Assembly: GCF_004634245.1 (NCBI RefSeq)
Contig: NZ_SJTF01000001.1
Span: 62,001 to 126,000, forward strand
From: Flavobacterium foetidum
GTDB lineage: Bacteria; Bacteroidota; Bacteroidia; Flavobacteriales; Flavobacteriaceae
Direction: 5' to 3'
DNA: 64,000 nt
Shown: one piece after another, positions 27,484-35,752 of the stretch
How the letters are laid out: every line of letters begins with the position of its first letter
Position numbering within the stretch: the first letter of the stretch is position 1
Translations under genes and position numbers: made by a program
The notes under the pieces: generated by a model
The model's database searches: none
Told to the model about the DNA's origin: nothing
Seen by the model: the letters and a program-made list of their open reading frames with translations, nothing else

Positions 27484-29094
27484 ATGAAAAAGATACATTT
27501 TATTATACATATTTTCGTTTTTGCGCTTTTAATAGCCTGCTCAAACGATACGGGCGAAGTTGATTTGGACAATATCGCCGCTCCTGAAAACATTACTGCT
27601 CTGATAACTGTAACGCAGGACAATACAGGAAAAGTTACTTTTTTGCCAAAAGGCGAAGGTGCAACACAATACAAAATAAGCTATGGTGACGGAAGCCCAG
27701 ATTCTGATTATTTTGGTGTAGGCTCTTCAGTTTCTCATATTTACAAGGAAGGAGTTTACAAGTCAAAAATCATCGCGATGGGATTGAACGGTAAAACTAC
27801 TGAAGTAGAAAAAGAAGTGGTGGTTTCTTTTAGAGCTCCTGAAAATCTTGAAGTTATAGTTACAAATGACTTATCGGTTTCTAAAAAAATAACTGTGAAA
27901 GCTACAGCAGATTTTGCCTTGTTTTATGATGTTTATTTTGGAGAAGCCGGAAAACCTGATCCTGTATCGGCAAACAACGGTGAATCGGTTTCATATACTT
28001 ACCAGGAAGCGGGTGTTTATACCATTCGTGTAGTTTCAAAAAGTGCGGCTATAAAAACAACAGAACATATTCAGGAAGTTACGGCTAAACTTGTGGTTGC
28101 TCCTTCATCATCTGCTCCAACGCCTCCAAACAGACAGGCAGGAGATGTGATTTCGATTTACGGAACTAAATATACCAATGTTGCCGGAACAAACTATTTC
28201 CCAGATTGGGGACAAGCAGGGCAAGGAAGCAGTTGGGCAGAATTTGACTTAAACGGAGACAAAATGTTGAATTATATCAAGTTGAGCTACCAAGGAATTG
28301 CTTTAGCAGACAATGTAACAATTGACGTTTCTGGAATGGAGTATTTCCATATGGATGTTTGGACGCCAGATTTGCAAAAAATCGAGACTTCATTAATCAG
28401 TAAAACAAATGGAGAAAAACCGGTTGTTAGAGACTTAACAGCAAATCAATGGACGAGTATTGATATTCCGATTTCTGCATTTACAAGCCAAGGATTAACA
28501 GTAGCAGATTTATTCCAACTAAAATTTGTTGGAACACCTTGGGCGGGCGGAACTGTGTTTATCGATAATATTTATTTCTATAAAACTCCGGCTGAGGCCA
28601 TTACACTGCCAATTGATTTTGAATCTACAACACTAAATTATGCTTGGGGCGGATTCGGAAATGTTGATGCTTCGGTAGTTGCGAATGTTAATAAAACGGG
28701 AATTAATGTCTCTAATAAAGTAGTTAAATTGGATAAAAAGTCAGGAGCAGAGACTTGGGCTGGAGCAAGTTTAAACCTTGATAGTCCATTCGATGGATCA
28801 AAAGGAACTAAAATTAAAGTGACAGTATGGTCTCCAAAAGCAGGAGCGGCAATATTGTATAAAATGGAACTTTCGACTTCTCCTAAAGACGGAAACGGAA
28901 ATCCAAGTGTCAATATGGAAGTGCAAGCGCTAACCACGACTGCTAATGCTTGGGAAGTCTTGACATTCGACCTTACAAGTGCAGCTTCTTTTAATGCAAG
29001 CATTAAATACGACAGAGTGATCTTATTTCCGGATTTTGGAAAATCTGGATTGGGCGAAACGTATTATTTTGATGACATAAAACAATCCAACTAA
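27484..29094 (+). CDS. PKD/CBM-like surface glycan-binding lipoprotein (SusE-position)
   Basis: 536 residues with lipobox LIAC (Cys19). Two PKD-like Ig domains follow (about 33-112 with ISYGDGSPDSDY; about 115-200 with YQEAGVYTIRVV). Two jelly-roll, carbohydrate-binding-like domains follow (about 208-345, WAEFDLNGDKMLNYIKLSYQ; about 352-536, LPIDFESTTLNYAWGG), each ending in a FIDNIYF/YFDDIK strand. No catalytic residues are recognised. In laminarin-type PULs the protein at this position is a surface glycan-binding protein that captures long chains for the enzyme and SusCD complex. The ligand is inferred from context only. Confidence 0.8.
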   Translation: MKKIHFIIHIFVFALLIACSNDTGEVDLDNIAAPENITALITVTQDNTGKVTFLPKGEGATQYKISYGDGSPDSDYFGVGSSVSHIYKEGVYKSKIIAMGLNGKTTEVEKEVVVSFRAPENLEVIVTNDLSVSKKITVKATADFALFYDVYFGEAGKPDPVSANNGESVSYTYQEAGVYTIRVVSKSAAIKTTEHIQEVTAKLVVAPSSSAPTPPNRQAGDVISIYGTKYTNVAGTNYFPDWGQAGQGSSWAEFDLNGDKMLNYIKLSYQGIALADNVTIDVSGMEYFHMDVWTPDLQKIETSLISKTNGEKPVVRDLTANQWTSIDIPISAFTSQGLTVADLFQLKFVGTPWAGGTVFIDNIYFYKTPAEAITLPIDFESTTLNYAWGGFGNVDASVVANVNKTGINVSNKVVKLDKKSGAETWAGASLNLDSPFDGSKGTKIKVTVWSPKAGAAILYKMELSTSPKDGNGNPSVNMEVQALTTTANAWEVLTFDLTSAASFNASIKYDRVILFPDFGKSGLGETYYFDDIKQSN

Positions 29095-29106
29095 AAACAA
29101 GAAATC

Positions 29107-30768
29107 ATGAGCAGAAAATTAATTATAAAAATAGCATCCCTATTTACGATTCTCTTGATGGCGGGTTGTCAAAAAGATGATTATACATTCGGATCAATAG
29201 ACGCACCTTCAGAACTTAAGGTAACTGCCGAAATAGTGGGTAAAACAGCCGACGCTCCTTACGGAGACGGCTCAGGATCAGTAAAGTTTACGGCAGCGGC
29301 AGAAAATGCAATTTCATACAAATATGTGTATGCAGACGGCAGTTCTGATAACGCTCCTAACGGAAAAATCACCAAACGATTTACTAAAACGGGAGTAAAT
29401 ACCTATACGGTTACAGTAATTGCTTTTGGTAGAGGAGGTGTGTCTGCCAATACAACAATTGACGTTGAGGTTCAGAGTGATTTCAGCGATGATCAGGCAG
29501 TTCAGTTATTAACGGGCGGAACTTCAAAAAAATGGTATTGGGCCGCTGGAGAACCTGGGCATTTGGGCGTAGGACAAAACGATGGAGATGCTGAGAAAAA
29601 TTTCTATGCCAACTATTACCAAGCAGGAGCTTTTGAAAAAGCGGCTTCGCCAAACAGCAGCTGTTTATACGAAAATGTATTGACTTTCTCTTTAGACGGA
29701 GATCAGTTGAAATTCCAATTAGATAATGGAGGCGCAACTTTCTTCAATAAAGATTTTGCTAGTGTTGCGGGTACAAGCTTGTCCGAAGATATGTGTGTGG
29801 CTTATAATCCAGGAGGTATTAAAAATGTTTCGTTAAGCCCTTCAGAATCTGTTGTAATGGCAAATCCTAAACATGCTGAACAAACTAGAGGAACTACAAT
29901 GAATTTCTCTGACGGTGGCTTTATGGGCTATTACATCGGGCAAAGTTCTTACGAAATCCTTTCAATCACAGCGACAAGAATGGTCGTAAGAGCCGTTATG
30001 GGCGGTAATCCGGCATTGGCGTGGTATCATATTTTTAGTACGACTCCTCCAAACCAAAATCCGAGTACTGACTATACCAATTTAGTATGGGCTGATGAAT
30101 TTAATACTGATGGAGCTCCTGATGCCACAAAATGGACCTATGATTTAGGAAGAGGCAATAACGGATGGGGTAATAATGAAAAACAGAATTATACCAATTT
30201 GGCCTCAAATATTGTAGTTCAGGGAGGATTCTTGAAAATCACAGCCAAAAAAGAAGCTTCGGGCGGTGCAGATTATTCATCGGCAAGATTAAAATCAGAT
30301 GGAAAATATTCTTTTACGTATGGAAAAGTTGAGGTTCGTGCCAAATTGCCTTCTGGCGGAGGAACTTGGCCAGCAATCTGGATGCTTGGACAGAATTATG
30401 CTGTAAAAGAGTGGCCTGCTTGTGGTGAAATTGATATCATGGAGCATGTTGGAAACAGTCAGAACTTAGTACATGGAACTTTTCATTACCCAGGGCGTTC
30501 GGGAGGAAATGCAAATACTGCTTCGAAAACGATACCAAATGTATCGACAGAATTTCATGTGTATAAAACAATCTGGAGTGCAGAATCTATCAAAATTTAT
30601 GTCGACGACACATTAATCCATTCGCTTCAAAACGATGGATCCTTACCTTTTAACAGCGACTTTTTCTTAATTCTGAATATTGCTATGGGAGGTAATATGG
30701 GAGGTAATATTGATAGCGCCTTTACTCAGTCTACAATGGAGATTGATTATGTACGTGTTTATCAATAG
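29107..30768 (+). CDS. Multidomain GH16 beta-glucanase lipoprotein
   Basis: 553 residues with lipobox LMAGC (Cys21). A PKD-like domain (about 34-123) and an additional uncharacterised domain (about 127-310, VQLLTGGTSKKWYWAAGEPG, CLYENVLTFSLDGDQLKF) precede the GH16 catalytic domain (about 325-553). The active-site motif is EIDIMEH: nucleophile Glu441, Asp443 and acid/base Glu446. The extra residue in ExDxxE is characteristic of laminarinase and lichenase types. It should cut beta-1,3- or mixed-linkage glucan at the cell surface. The fourth gene of the PUL operon. Confidence 0.9.
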   Translation: MSRKLIIKIASLFTILLMAGCQKDDYTFGSIDAPSELKVTAEIVGKTADAPYGDGSGSVKFTAAAENAISYKYVYADGSSDNAPNGKITKRFTKTGVNTYTVTVIAFGRGGVSANTTIDVEVQSDFSDDQAVQLLTGGTSKKWYWAAGEPGHLGVGQNDGDAEKNFYANYYQAGAFEKAASPNSSCLYENVLTFSLDGDQLKFQLDNGGATFFNKDFASVAGTSLSEDMCVAYNPGGIKNVSLSPSESVVMANPKHAEQTRGTTMNFSDGGFMGYYIGQSSYEILSITATRMVVRAVMGGNPALAWYHIFSTTPPNQNPSTDYTNLVWADEFNTDGAPDATKWTYDLGRGNNGWGNNEKQNYTNLASNIVVQGGFLKITAKKEASGGADYSSARLKSDGKYSFTYGKVEVRAKLPSGGGTWPAIWMLGQNYAVKEWPACGEIDIMEHVGNSQNLVHGTFHYPGRSGGNANTASKTIPNVSTEFHVYKTIWSAESIKIYVDDTLIHSLQNDGSLPFNSDFFLILNIAMGGNMGGNIDSAFTQSTMEIDYVRVYQ

Positions 30769-30797
30769 GTTGGATTTAATTAGTAATTTTAATGATA

Positions 30798-30821
30798 GAA
30801 GGTCAGTTTAGGCTGGCCTTC
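30798..30821 (+). promoter_or_regulatory. Hairpin between the two GH16 genes
   Basis: GAAGGTCAG pairs with CTGGCCTTC (one G-U) around TTTAGG in the 72-nt gap. There is no strong T tract, so it may be an mRNA-stabilising or processing hairpin rather than a full terminator. Confidence 0.4.
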
Positions 30822-30840
30822 TTGATTTAGCAATTTTAGC

Positions 30841-31602
30841 ATGATGAAAAAAATAATTTTACTACTACTATTGAGCAGCAGTCTGGGCATTGCACAGCAA
30901 AAACGAAAGCTGGTTTGGGAAGAAAATTTTAATAAAAAAACATTGAATGAATCGTTTTGGAACCACGAATTAGGAGATGGCTGCCCAGATTTATGCGGCT
31001 GGGGAAATAATGAAAGACAGATATATACCAAAAACAACCACGAATTTAAAGACGGGAAATTAATTATCGAAGCTCGTAAGGAAGGTGAAAAATATACCTC
31101 TACAAAAATAACCACAAAAGGCAAAAAGGAATTTTTGTATGGCAGAATCGAGGCAAAAGCCAAACTGCCGGTAGGTCATGGTTTGTGGCCGGCTTTCTGG
31201 ATGTTGGGAGCCAACATAGATGAGGTAAAATGGCCGAAAACAGGTGAAATTGATATTTTAGAATATATAGGGCGTGACCCCCATATGGTCTATACAACCC
31301 TTCATACCCAAGATAGCCACGGAAATACCATCAATACTAAACGAACTCCTTTTCCAAATATCGAAGAAGGGTATCATGTTTATGCAATTGAATGGGACAA
31401 AGACAAAATTGATTTTTTTGTAGATAAACAATTGGTCTACACATTTAATCCAGAAACGAAAAACGAAAACACTTGGCCATTTGACAAACCTTTTTACATT
31501 ATACTAAATTTGGCGATTGGAGGCAATTTTGGAGGTCCGGATGTAGACGATAAAGTATTGCCTCAAAAATATTACATAGATTATGTTCGCGTATATCAAT
31601 AA
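30841..31602 (+). CDS. Secreted GH16 beta-glucanase, single domain
   Basis: 253 residues with a signal peptide (LLLLSSSLGIAQQ) and no lipobox, so it is likely periplasmic or secreted. A GH16 jelly roll fills the rest. Landmarks are WEENFNKKTLNESFWNHELG, CGWGNNERQIYT, the active site EIDILEY (Glu136, Asp138, Glu141) and the C-terminal YYIDYVRVYQ shared with the upstream enzyme. It probably degrades imported oligosaccharides or complements the surface enzyme. It lies 72 nt after the larger GH16 gene, with a hairpin between, and ends the locus before a terminator. Confidence 0.92.
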   Translation: MMKKIILLLLLSSSLGIAQQKRKLVWEENFNKKTLNESFWNHELGDGCPDLCGWGNNERQIYTKNNHEFKDGKLIIEARKEGEKYTSTKITTKGKKEFLYGRIEAKAKLPVGHGLWPAFWMLGANIDEVKWPKTGEIDILEYIGRDPHMVYTTLHTQDSHGNTINTKRTPFPNIEEGYHVYAIEWDKDKIDFFVDKQLVYTFNPETKNENTWPFDKPFYIILNLAIGGNFGGPDVDDKVLPQKYYIDYVRVYQ

Positions 31603-31629
31603 AAATTTGTAATTTAAATTCAGAAACTA

Positions 31630-31680
31630 ACAGATGTAAGGGCTTAGGTTGAACGTAAGTTAATTACATCTGTTTTTTCT
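31630..31680 (+). terminator. Terminator at end of PUL
   Basis: ACAGATGTAA pairs with TTACATCTGT around a 24-nt loop, followed by TTTTTTCT. The remaining gap to 31909 is AT-rich and holds the sigma-factor promoter. Confidence 0.7.
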
Positions 31681-31774
31681 ACTAGCAATCAACATCAAAG
31701 ACCTGATTTTCAATGTAAATTTTAAGTTTATTTTTTATTAATTAATGATTTACTGCTAATTATTATTGATTTTA

Positions 31775-31807
31775 TTTGCTTTTTAAAATAAATATTTGTT
31801 AAATTTG
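31775..31807 (+). promoter_or_regulatory. Promoter TTTG-N21-TAAATTTG for ECF sigma gene
   Basis: -33 TTTG (31775-31778) and -7 TAAATTTG (31800-31807) have Bacteroidota spacing. A long leader of about 95 nt follows. It contains 9-nt arms ACTACTTTT and AAAAGTAGT (31855-31905) that could pair next to the start codon. Confidence 0.5.
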
Positions 31808-31908
31808 GTCACAATATTAACATAACTCAAAAAAAGAAACGCCTATATAATAAAACTACTTTTTATAAAAATTACTCCAATTTTAAAATAAAACTAAAAA
31901 GTAGTATT

Positions 31909-32493
31909 ATGGCTGATCTGCATATTCCAGACGCTCTATTAGTAAAAAATTATGTTGACGGCAACGAAGCTGCTCTGGCAACATTAATAAAAAGGCATGA
32001 GTCTAAGATATATGGATTTATATATTCGAAGATTGCTGATAGAGATATTTCAAATGATATTTTTCAAGACACTTTTATTAAAGTAATCAAAACTTTAAAA
32101 AGCAATTCTTATAACGAAGAAGGCAAATTCCTTCCATGGGTTATGCGTATTTCGCACAATTTAATCGTCGATCATTTTCGTAAAACTAAAAAAATGCCGA
32201 TGTACAGAGAAACAGAAGAGTTTTCGATTTTTTCTGTAATGTCTGATGATGCGCTTACGATTGAAAGCAAAATGATTGTAGATCAGGTAGAGCTTGATCT
32301 AAAAAAACTGATTGAAGAACTTCCTGATGATCAGAAAGAAGTTGTGGTTATGCGTATGTATCAGGATATGAGTTTTAAAGAAATCTCAGAACTTACCGGC
32401 GTAAGCATCAATACTGCATTAGGGAGAATGCGCTACGCACTAATGAATTTGAGAAAAATAATAGACAAACATCAAATTATTTTAACCAACTAA
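31909..32493 (+). CDS. ECF-type RNA polymerase sigma factor
   Basis: 194 residues. Region 2 (about 12-90) contains FIYSKIADRDISNDIFQDTF and FLPWVMRISHNLIVDHFRK. Region 4 (about 130-185) contains LPDDQKEVVVMRMYQDMSFK and SINTALGRMRYALMNLRK. No transmembrane anti-sigma gene follows. Instead there is a very small soluble ORF 49 nt downstream, and then a terminator. The group is recognisable as a flavobacterial cytoplasmic ECF sigma, but the regulon is unknown. A strong candidate promoter and an inverted repeat lie upstream. Confidence 0.9.
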   Translation: MADLHIPDALLVKNYVDGNEAALATLIKRHESKIYGFIYSKIADRDISNDIFQDTFIKVIKTLKSNSYNEEGKFLPWVMRISHNLIVDHFRKTKKMPMYRETEEFSIFSVMSDDALTIESKMIVDQVELDLKKLIEELPDDQKEVVVMRMYQDMSFKEISELTGVSINTALGRMRYALMNLRKIIDKHQIILTN

Positions 32494-32542
32494 TACTATT
32501 TTGATAATTAGTCCGTTATACTACTATAAAACATTTGATAGT

Positions 32543-32686
32543 ATGGCGAAAATTTACTCAAAAAAAGCATTAGCTTCTAAAGATCTTAAACCCAAAAAAG
32601 AAGTCGTTTCTTTTTTATTAAACTATTCACAAGCCCTTACGGTAGTGAAAGTTAATGAAAAAAGTTTTGAGATTATAGCTAATTAA
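32543..32686 (+). CDS. 47-residue small protein downstream of ECF sigma factor
   Basis: Starts MAKIYSKKALASKDLKPKKE and ends VVKVNEKSFEIIAN. It is basic at the N-terminus, amphipathic afterwards, and has no membrane segment or signal peptide. I start at the ATG at 32543, because the in-frame upstream ATG at 32501 adds a YYYK stretch unlike a protein start. It ends 62 nt before the shared terminator, so it is probably co-transcribed with the sigma gene. A small conserved flavobacterial protein seems likely; a role as a sigma partner is inference only. Confidence 0.6.
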   Translation: MAKIYSKKALASKDLKPKKEVVSFLLNYSQALTVVKVNEKSFEIIAN

Positions 32687-32748
32687 ACAGCCCACTATAT
32701 TGTCGGATGTTTATCAAAAAAACCAAAATGGTCGTTTTTGGTTGAAAG

Positions 32749-32791
32749 ACTCACTGCTAGTATGCAAATACAAGCAGTGAGTTTTTTTTTT
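32749..32791 (+). terminator. Terminator after sigma factor operon
   Basis: ACTCACTGCT pairs with AGCAGTGAGT around a 14-nt loop, followed by a long T tract. Confidence 0.88.
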
Positions 32792-33051
32792 GAATTAATC
32801 TTAGGCATAAGAACTAATGTTTAGAATTTTATAAGGAAATTACTTTGTTTTTGGTTGTTTTTTGTTAAAATTTAATATTTTGTTTGATTTTTTATTTTTA
32901 TTTGATAATTAATCTTATTTTAGTTAAAAAGTAGTTTTTTATGCAGTAAGAATGCGTTTTGACTGTACTTTTTTTTGCTATTTCTCGAGTTGATTACTAA
33001 AAATAAAATTTATTAAAAACAATAGAGTGTTTAACCAATAACCAATAATTT

Positions 33052-33214
33052 ATGAAGAAAAACTACCCGAATTCATTCTGTTAAGTTTACTACACATCTG
33101 ATTTGCGCAGAAAATATCTGGACCAGAGAATATTTTGCCACAATCGCAATGGCTCATGATGATGTTAAAATCATTTTGCTGCGCCAGGCCTCAACAAACC
33201 AGAAAATCATTTAA
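33052..33214 (+). pseudogene. Small ORF apparently broken by one-nucleotide shift
   Basis: An ATG at 33052 reads MKKNYPNSFC and then a stop at 33082. If one T is skipped there, the frame continues for about 43 codons (KFTTHLICAENIWTREYF ... LLRQASTNQKII) to TAA at 33212-33214, giving a ~53-residue basic peptide. Either a frameshifted small gene, a sequencing error, or a chance open frame. The rest of the 32792-33051 stretch is very AT-rich and shows nothing else. Confidence 0.3.
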
Positions 33215-33235
33215 CACCAAAAACTTAACCGAAAA

Positions 33236-34300
33236 ATGAAAGAGAATATTAAAATGCTAGCTTGCCTGTTTTTGGTCAATATGGGTGCATTTGCCCAAAA
33301 AGACCAAATCAAAGAGGCGCAATCACTATTTGATAAAGGAAAAAGCCAAGAATCTTTGGCGCTTTTAAATAAAACAGAATATCTTATCCTCAACGCTTCC
33401 AACGAAGATAAATCCGATTATTTCTTTTTAAAAGGAAATGTTTTAAAAGACTTGGCTGTAAAAAATATAGACGCAGCCAACAATTTTACAATGGCTTCAC
33501 AATGTTATCAGGATGTATTTTTATATGAGAACGAATCAGGCAAATTTAAATTTACTGTAAAAGCCAATGCCGCTTTAAAAGAAATGAAATCAAGCTTGGT
33601 AAACGGCGCAATGGCCGATTTTAATGCTGGTAAATTCAAAGAAAGCGCAGAAAAAAGCTATAAAGTATATCTGTTTGATAAAAAAGATACGTTAAATCTT
33701 TTTAATGCCGCATCTTCGTCGATAAACGCGAAAGATTTTGATTCGGCTATCAAATATTACGAAGCTCTAAAAAAACTTAATTACTCAGGTAAAGGAGTTT
33801 TGTACTATGCCACAAACAAGAAGACCAAAGAAGAAGATATCTTTATTTCGCCAAAAGCAAGAGAATCTGCAATTCAGCAAGGGCTTTATGAAAAGCCAAG
33901 AACAGAATCGGTTCCTTCAAAAAAATTAGAGGTTAATAATAATCTAGCCTATTCTTATGTAGAGAAAAAAGAGTATTCTAAAGCAGAAGCCCTTTATAAC
34001 TATGTTTTTGAGCTAAATCCAGATTATCTTGACGCATACATAAGCATGGCTTATCTTAAATTGCAACTCAAAAAAGATGTAATGGATGAGATTTCGTCTT
34101 TAGGAACTTCTCCTTCAGAAATGCAGAAATACGATAAACTGAATGCCCGCAAAGACGATATTGCACGAAGCACTATTCCGTATCTTAAAAAAGCCCTAGC
34201 CATTGAGCCTAAAAATGCAGACGCTACCAAAACACTCTTAGGAGTTTACCGCTCTCTTGATATGACAAGTGAATACAATGCCCTGAAAGCGGGAATGTAA
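33236..34300 (+). CDS. Secreted TPR-repeat protein
   Basis: 354 residues with a signal peptide (MLACLFLVNMGAFAQ) and several TPR-like helical pairs. These include IKEAQSLFDKGKSQESLALL, LFNAASSSINAKDFDSAIKY, NNNLAYSYVEKKEYSKAEAL and LKKALAIEPKNADATKTLLG. TPR scaffolds mediate protein-protein contacts; partners are unknown. Probably periplasmic. It is flanked by terminators, so monocistronic. Confidence 0.8.
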   Translation: MKENIKMLACLFLVNMGAFAQKDQIKEAQSLFDKGKSQESLALLNKTEYLILNASNEDKSDYFFLKGNVLKDLAVKNIDAANNFTMASQCYQDVFLYENESGKFKFTVKANAALKEMKSSLVNGAMADFNAGKFKESAEKSYKVYLFDKKDTLNLFNAASSSINAKDFDSAIKYYEALKKLNYSGKGVLYYATNKKTKEEDIFISPKARESAIQQGLYEKPRTESVPSKKLEVNNNLAYSYVEKKEYSKAEALYNYVFELNPDYLDAYISMAYLKLQLKKDVMDEISSLGTSPSEMQKYDKLNARKDDIARSTIPYLKKALAIEPKNADATKTLLGVYRSLDMTSEYNALKAGM

Positions 34301-34324
34301 TTTGATTTTGCCCTAAGTTTTTTC

Positions 34325-34367
34325 ATAAAAAAATCCGTTTACAGGCTTTGTAAACGGATTTTTTTTA
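34325..34367. terminator. Bidirectional terminator between TPR gene and nth
   Basis: AAAAAATCCGTTTACA pairs with TGTAAACGGATTTTTT around GGCTT, between convergent genes. Confidence 0.9.
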
Positions 34368-34374
34368 TGAATCA

Positions 34375-35022
34375 CTATTTGCTCATCGATTCAATGAGTG
34401 ATTTTTTGCCGACAGTTCTGGTAATAACATCTTTTTCTAAGCTCCAGCCTCTTGCGGGAGAATATTCTCGTCCGTACCAGATAATCTGAAGATGAAGGTC
34501 GTTCCATAATTCTCTTGGAAATAGTCTTTTAGCATCTTTTTCAGTCTGTGCGACGCTTTTTCCGTTTGATAAATTCCATCTGTGCATTAGCCTGTGGATA
34601 TGGGTATCAACAGGAAAAGCGGGAACTCCAAAAGCCTGCGACATCACGACGCTTGCTGTTTTATGCCCAACCGCAGGAAGCGCTTCGAGAGCCTCAAAAC
34701 TCTGCGGTACCTCGCCATTGTGCTTTTCAATCAGAATTTCAGACAAGCCGTAAATGCCTTTTGATTTCATTGGAGACAAGCCGCACGGACGTATGATTTC
34801 CTTAATCTCTTCTACCGACATCTTAACCATATCGTAAGGATTATCAGCTTTTGCAAACAACAAGGGCGTTATTTGATTGACGCGAACATCTGTGCATTGA
34901 GCAGAGAGCAAAACAGCAATTAAGAGTGTATAAGGATCTTTATGGTCTAGCGGAACAGGGATAGTAGGGTAGAGTTCTTTTAAGGTATCGATGACAAATT
35001 GTACACGAGCTTCTTTATTCAT
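34375..35022 (-). CDS. nth: Endonuclease III (DNA glycosylase/AP lyase), no Fe-S cysteines
   Basis: 215 residues of HhH-GPD fold. Landmarks are LLSAQCTDVRVNQITP, the helix-hairpin-helix LPAVGHKTASVV with catalytic Lys121, and VDTHIHRLMHRWNL with Asp139. It removes oxidised pyrimidines and nicks the AP site. The C-terminus (GREYSPARGWSLEKD) lacks the Cys-X6-Cys-X2-Cys-X5-Cys [4Fe-4S] motif of the E. coli enzyme; only Cys43 and Cys80 are present. This looks like a cluster-less variant, not a truncation. Divergent from bcp across a palindromic repeat. Confidence 0.92.
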   Translation of the reverse strand: MNKEARVQFVIDTLKELYPTIPVPLDHKDPYTLLIAVLLSAQCTDVRVNQITPLLFAKADNPYDMVKMSVEEIKEIIRPCGLSPMKSKGIYGLSEILIEKHNGEVPQSFEALEALPAVGHKTASVVMSQAFGVPAFPVDTHIHRLMHRWNLSNGKSVAQTEKDAKRLFPRELWNDLHLQIIWYGREYSPARGWSLEKDVITRTVGKKSLIESMSK

Positions 35023-35070
35023 TTACGTAGATTTAACCCTGTAAAAATACTATAATTTTTATGATGTGCC

Positions 35071-35206
35071 TAATCCGGCTTTCCGTTTCAACTCCTCATT
35101 ATGGCGGTTTTATTTTTAAGCATTTAAAAGAGCTTCCGTTGGTCGCTTTTTAAATGCAAAAAATAACGACCACCATAATTTCGGGGTTTTCACTTCAATC
35201 CGGGGC
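35071..35206. repeat. ~136-bp palindromic intergenic element
   Basis: The inner arms ATTATGGCGGTTTTATTTTT (from 35098) and AAATAACGACCACCATAAT (to 35179) pair imperfectly, with AAGCATTTAAAA and TTTTTAAATGC continuing the stem. It is bounded by CCGGCTTTCCGTTTCAACTC and TTTTCACTTCAATCCGG, ends I associate with a dispersed Flavobacterium repeat. Non-coding, between nth and bcp. Confidence 0.7.
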
Positions 35207-35257
35207 AAAAAAAGCTGAGAGTTAAAAGTTATGAGTAAAGTGTTAAGGGGAATGAGT

Positions 35258-35265
35258 TATCTTTG
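35258..35265 (+). promoter_or_regulatory. -7 box TATCTTTG for bcp
   Basis: TATCTTTG matches TAnnTTTG, 25 nt before the bcp ATG. No clear -33 box is seen. Confidence 0.5.
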
Positions 35266-35290
35266 ATGTAATCTAAATCTAAAATAAAAT

Positions 35291-35743
35291 ATGACAACAT
35301 TAAAAATGGGAGATAAGGCGCCCAATTTTTCAGGGACCGATCAGGATGGAAAAAAACACGAATTAGCTGATTATGCTGGAAAAAAGTTAGTAGTTTTCTT
35401 TTATCCAAAAGCAAGTACTCCAGGGTGCACAGCAGAAGCTTGTGATCTTCGTGATAATTTTGAGCGTTTTAAAGCCAATAACTATGAGCTTTTAGGCGTA
35501 AGTGCTGATAGCCAGAAAGCTCAATCGAAATTTAAAGATAAATACGAATTTCCATTTCCTTTGATTGCAGATGAGGATAAATCGGTAATCAACGCTTTTG
35601 GAGTCTGGGGGCCAAAAAAGTTTATGGGAAAAGAATACGACGGGATTCATAGAACAACTTTCGTAATCGACGAAAAAGGAATCATTGATGAGGTTATTGA
35701 GAAAGTAAAAACAAAAGAACATGCTTCGCAGATTTTGAAATAG
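35291..35743 (+). CDS. bcp: Thioredoxin-dependent thiol peroxidase (Bcp/PrxQ)
   Basis: 150 residues of atypical two-cysteine peroxiredoxin. The motif YPKASTPGCTAEACDLRDNF holds peroxidatic Cys46 and resolving Cys51. LGVSADSQKAQSKFKDKYEF and TTFVIDEKGIIDEV complete the fold. It reduces hydroperoxides in the cytoplasm with thioredoxin as donor. Its own promoter sits downstream of a palindromic repeat. Confidence 0.95.
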   Translation: MTTLKMGDKAPNFSGTDQDGKKHELADYAGKKLVVFFYPKASTPGCTAEACDLRDNFERFKANNYELLGVSADSQKAQSKFKDKYEFPFPLIADEDKSVINAFGVWGPKKFMGKEYDGIHRTTFVIDEKGIIDEVIEKVKTKEHASQILK

Positions 35744-35752
35744 AGCTTTTTT

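Noticed and set aside
32792..33051. Possible attenuator or riboswitch upstream of the TPR gene
   Set aside because: Low-complexity AT-rich sequence with no defined conserved stems that I can identify.
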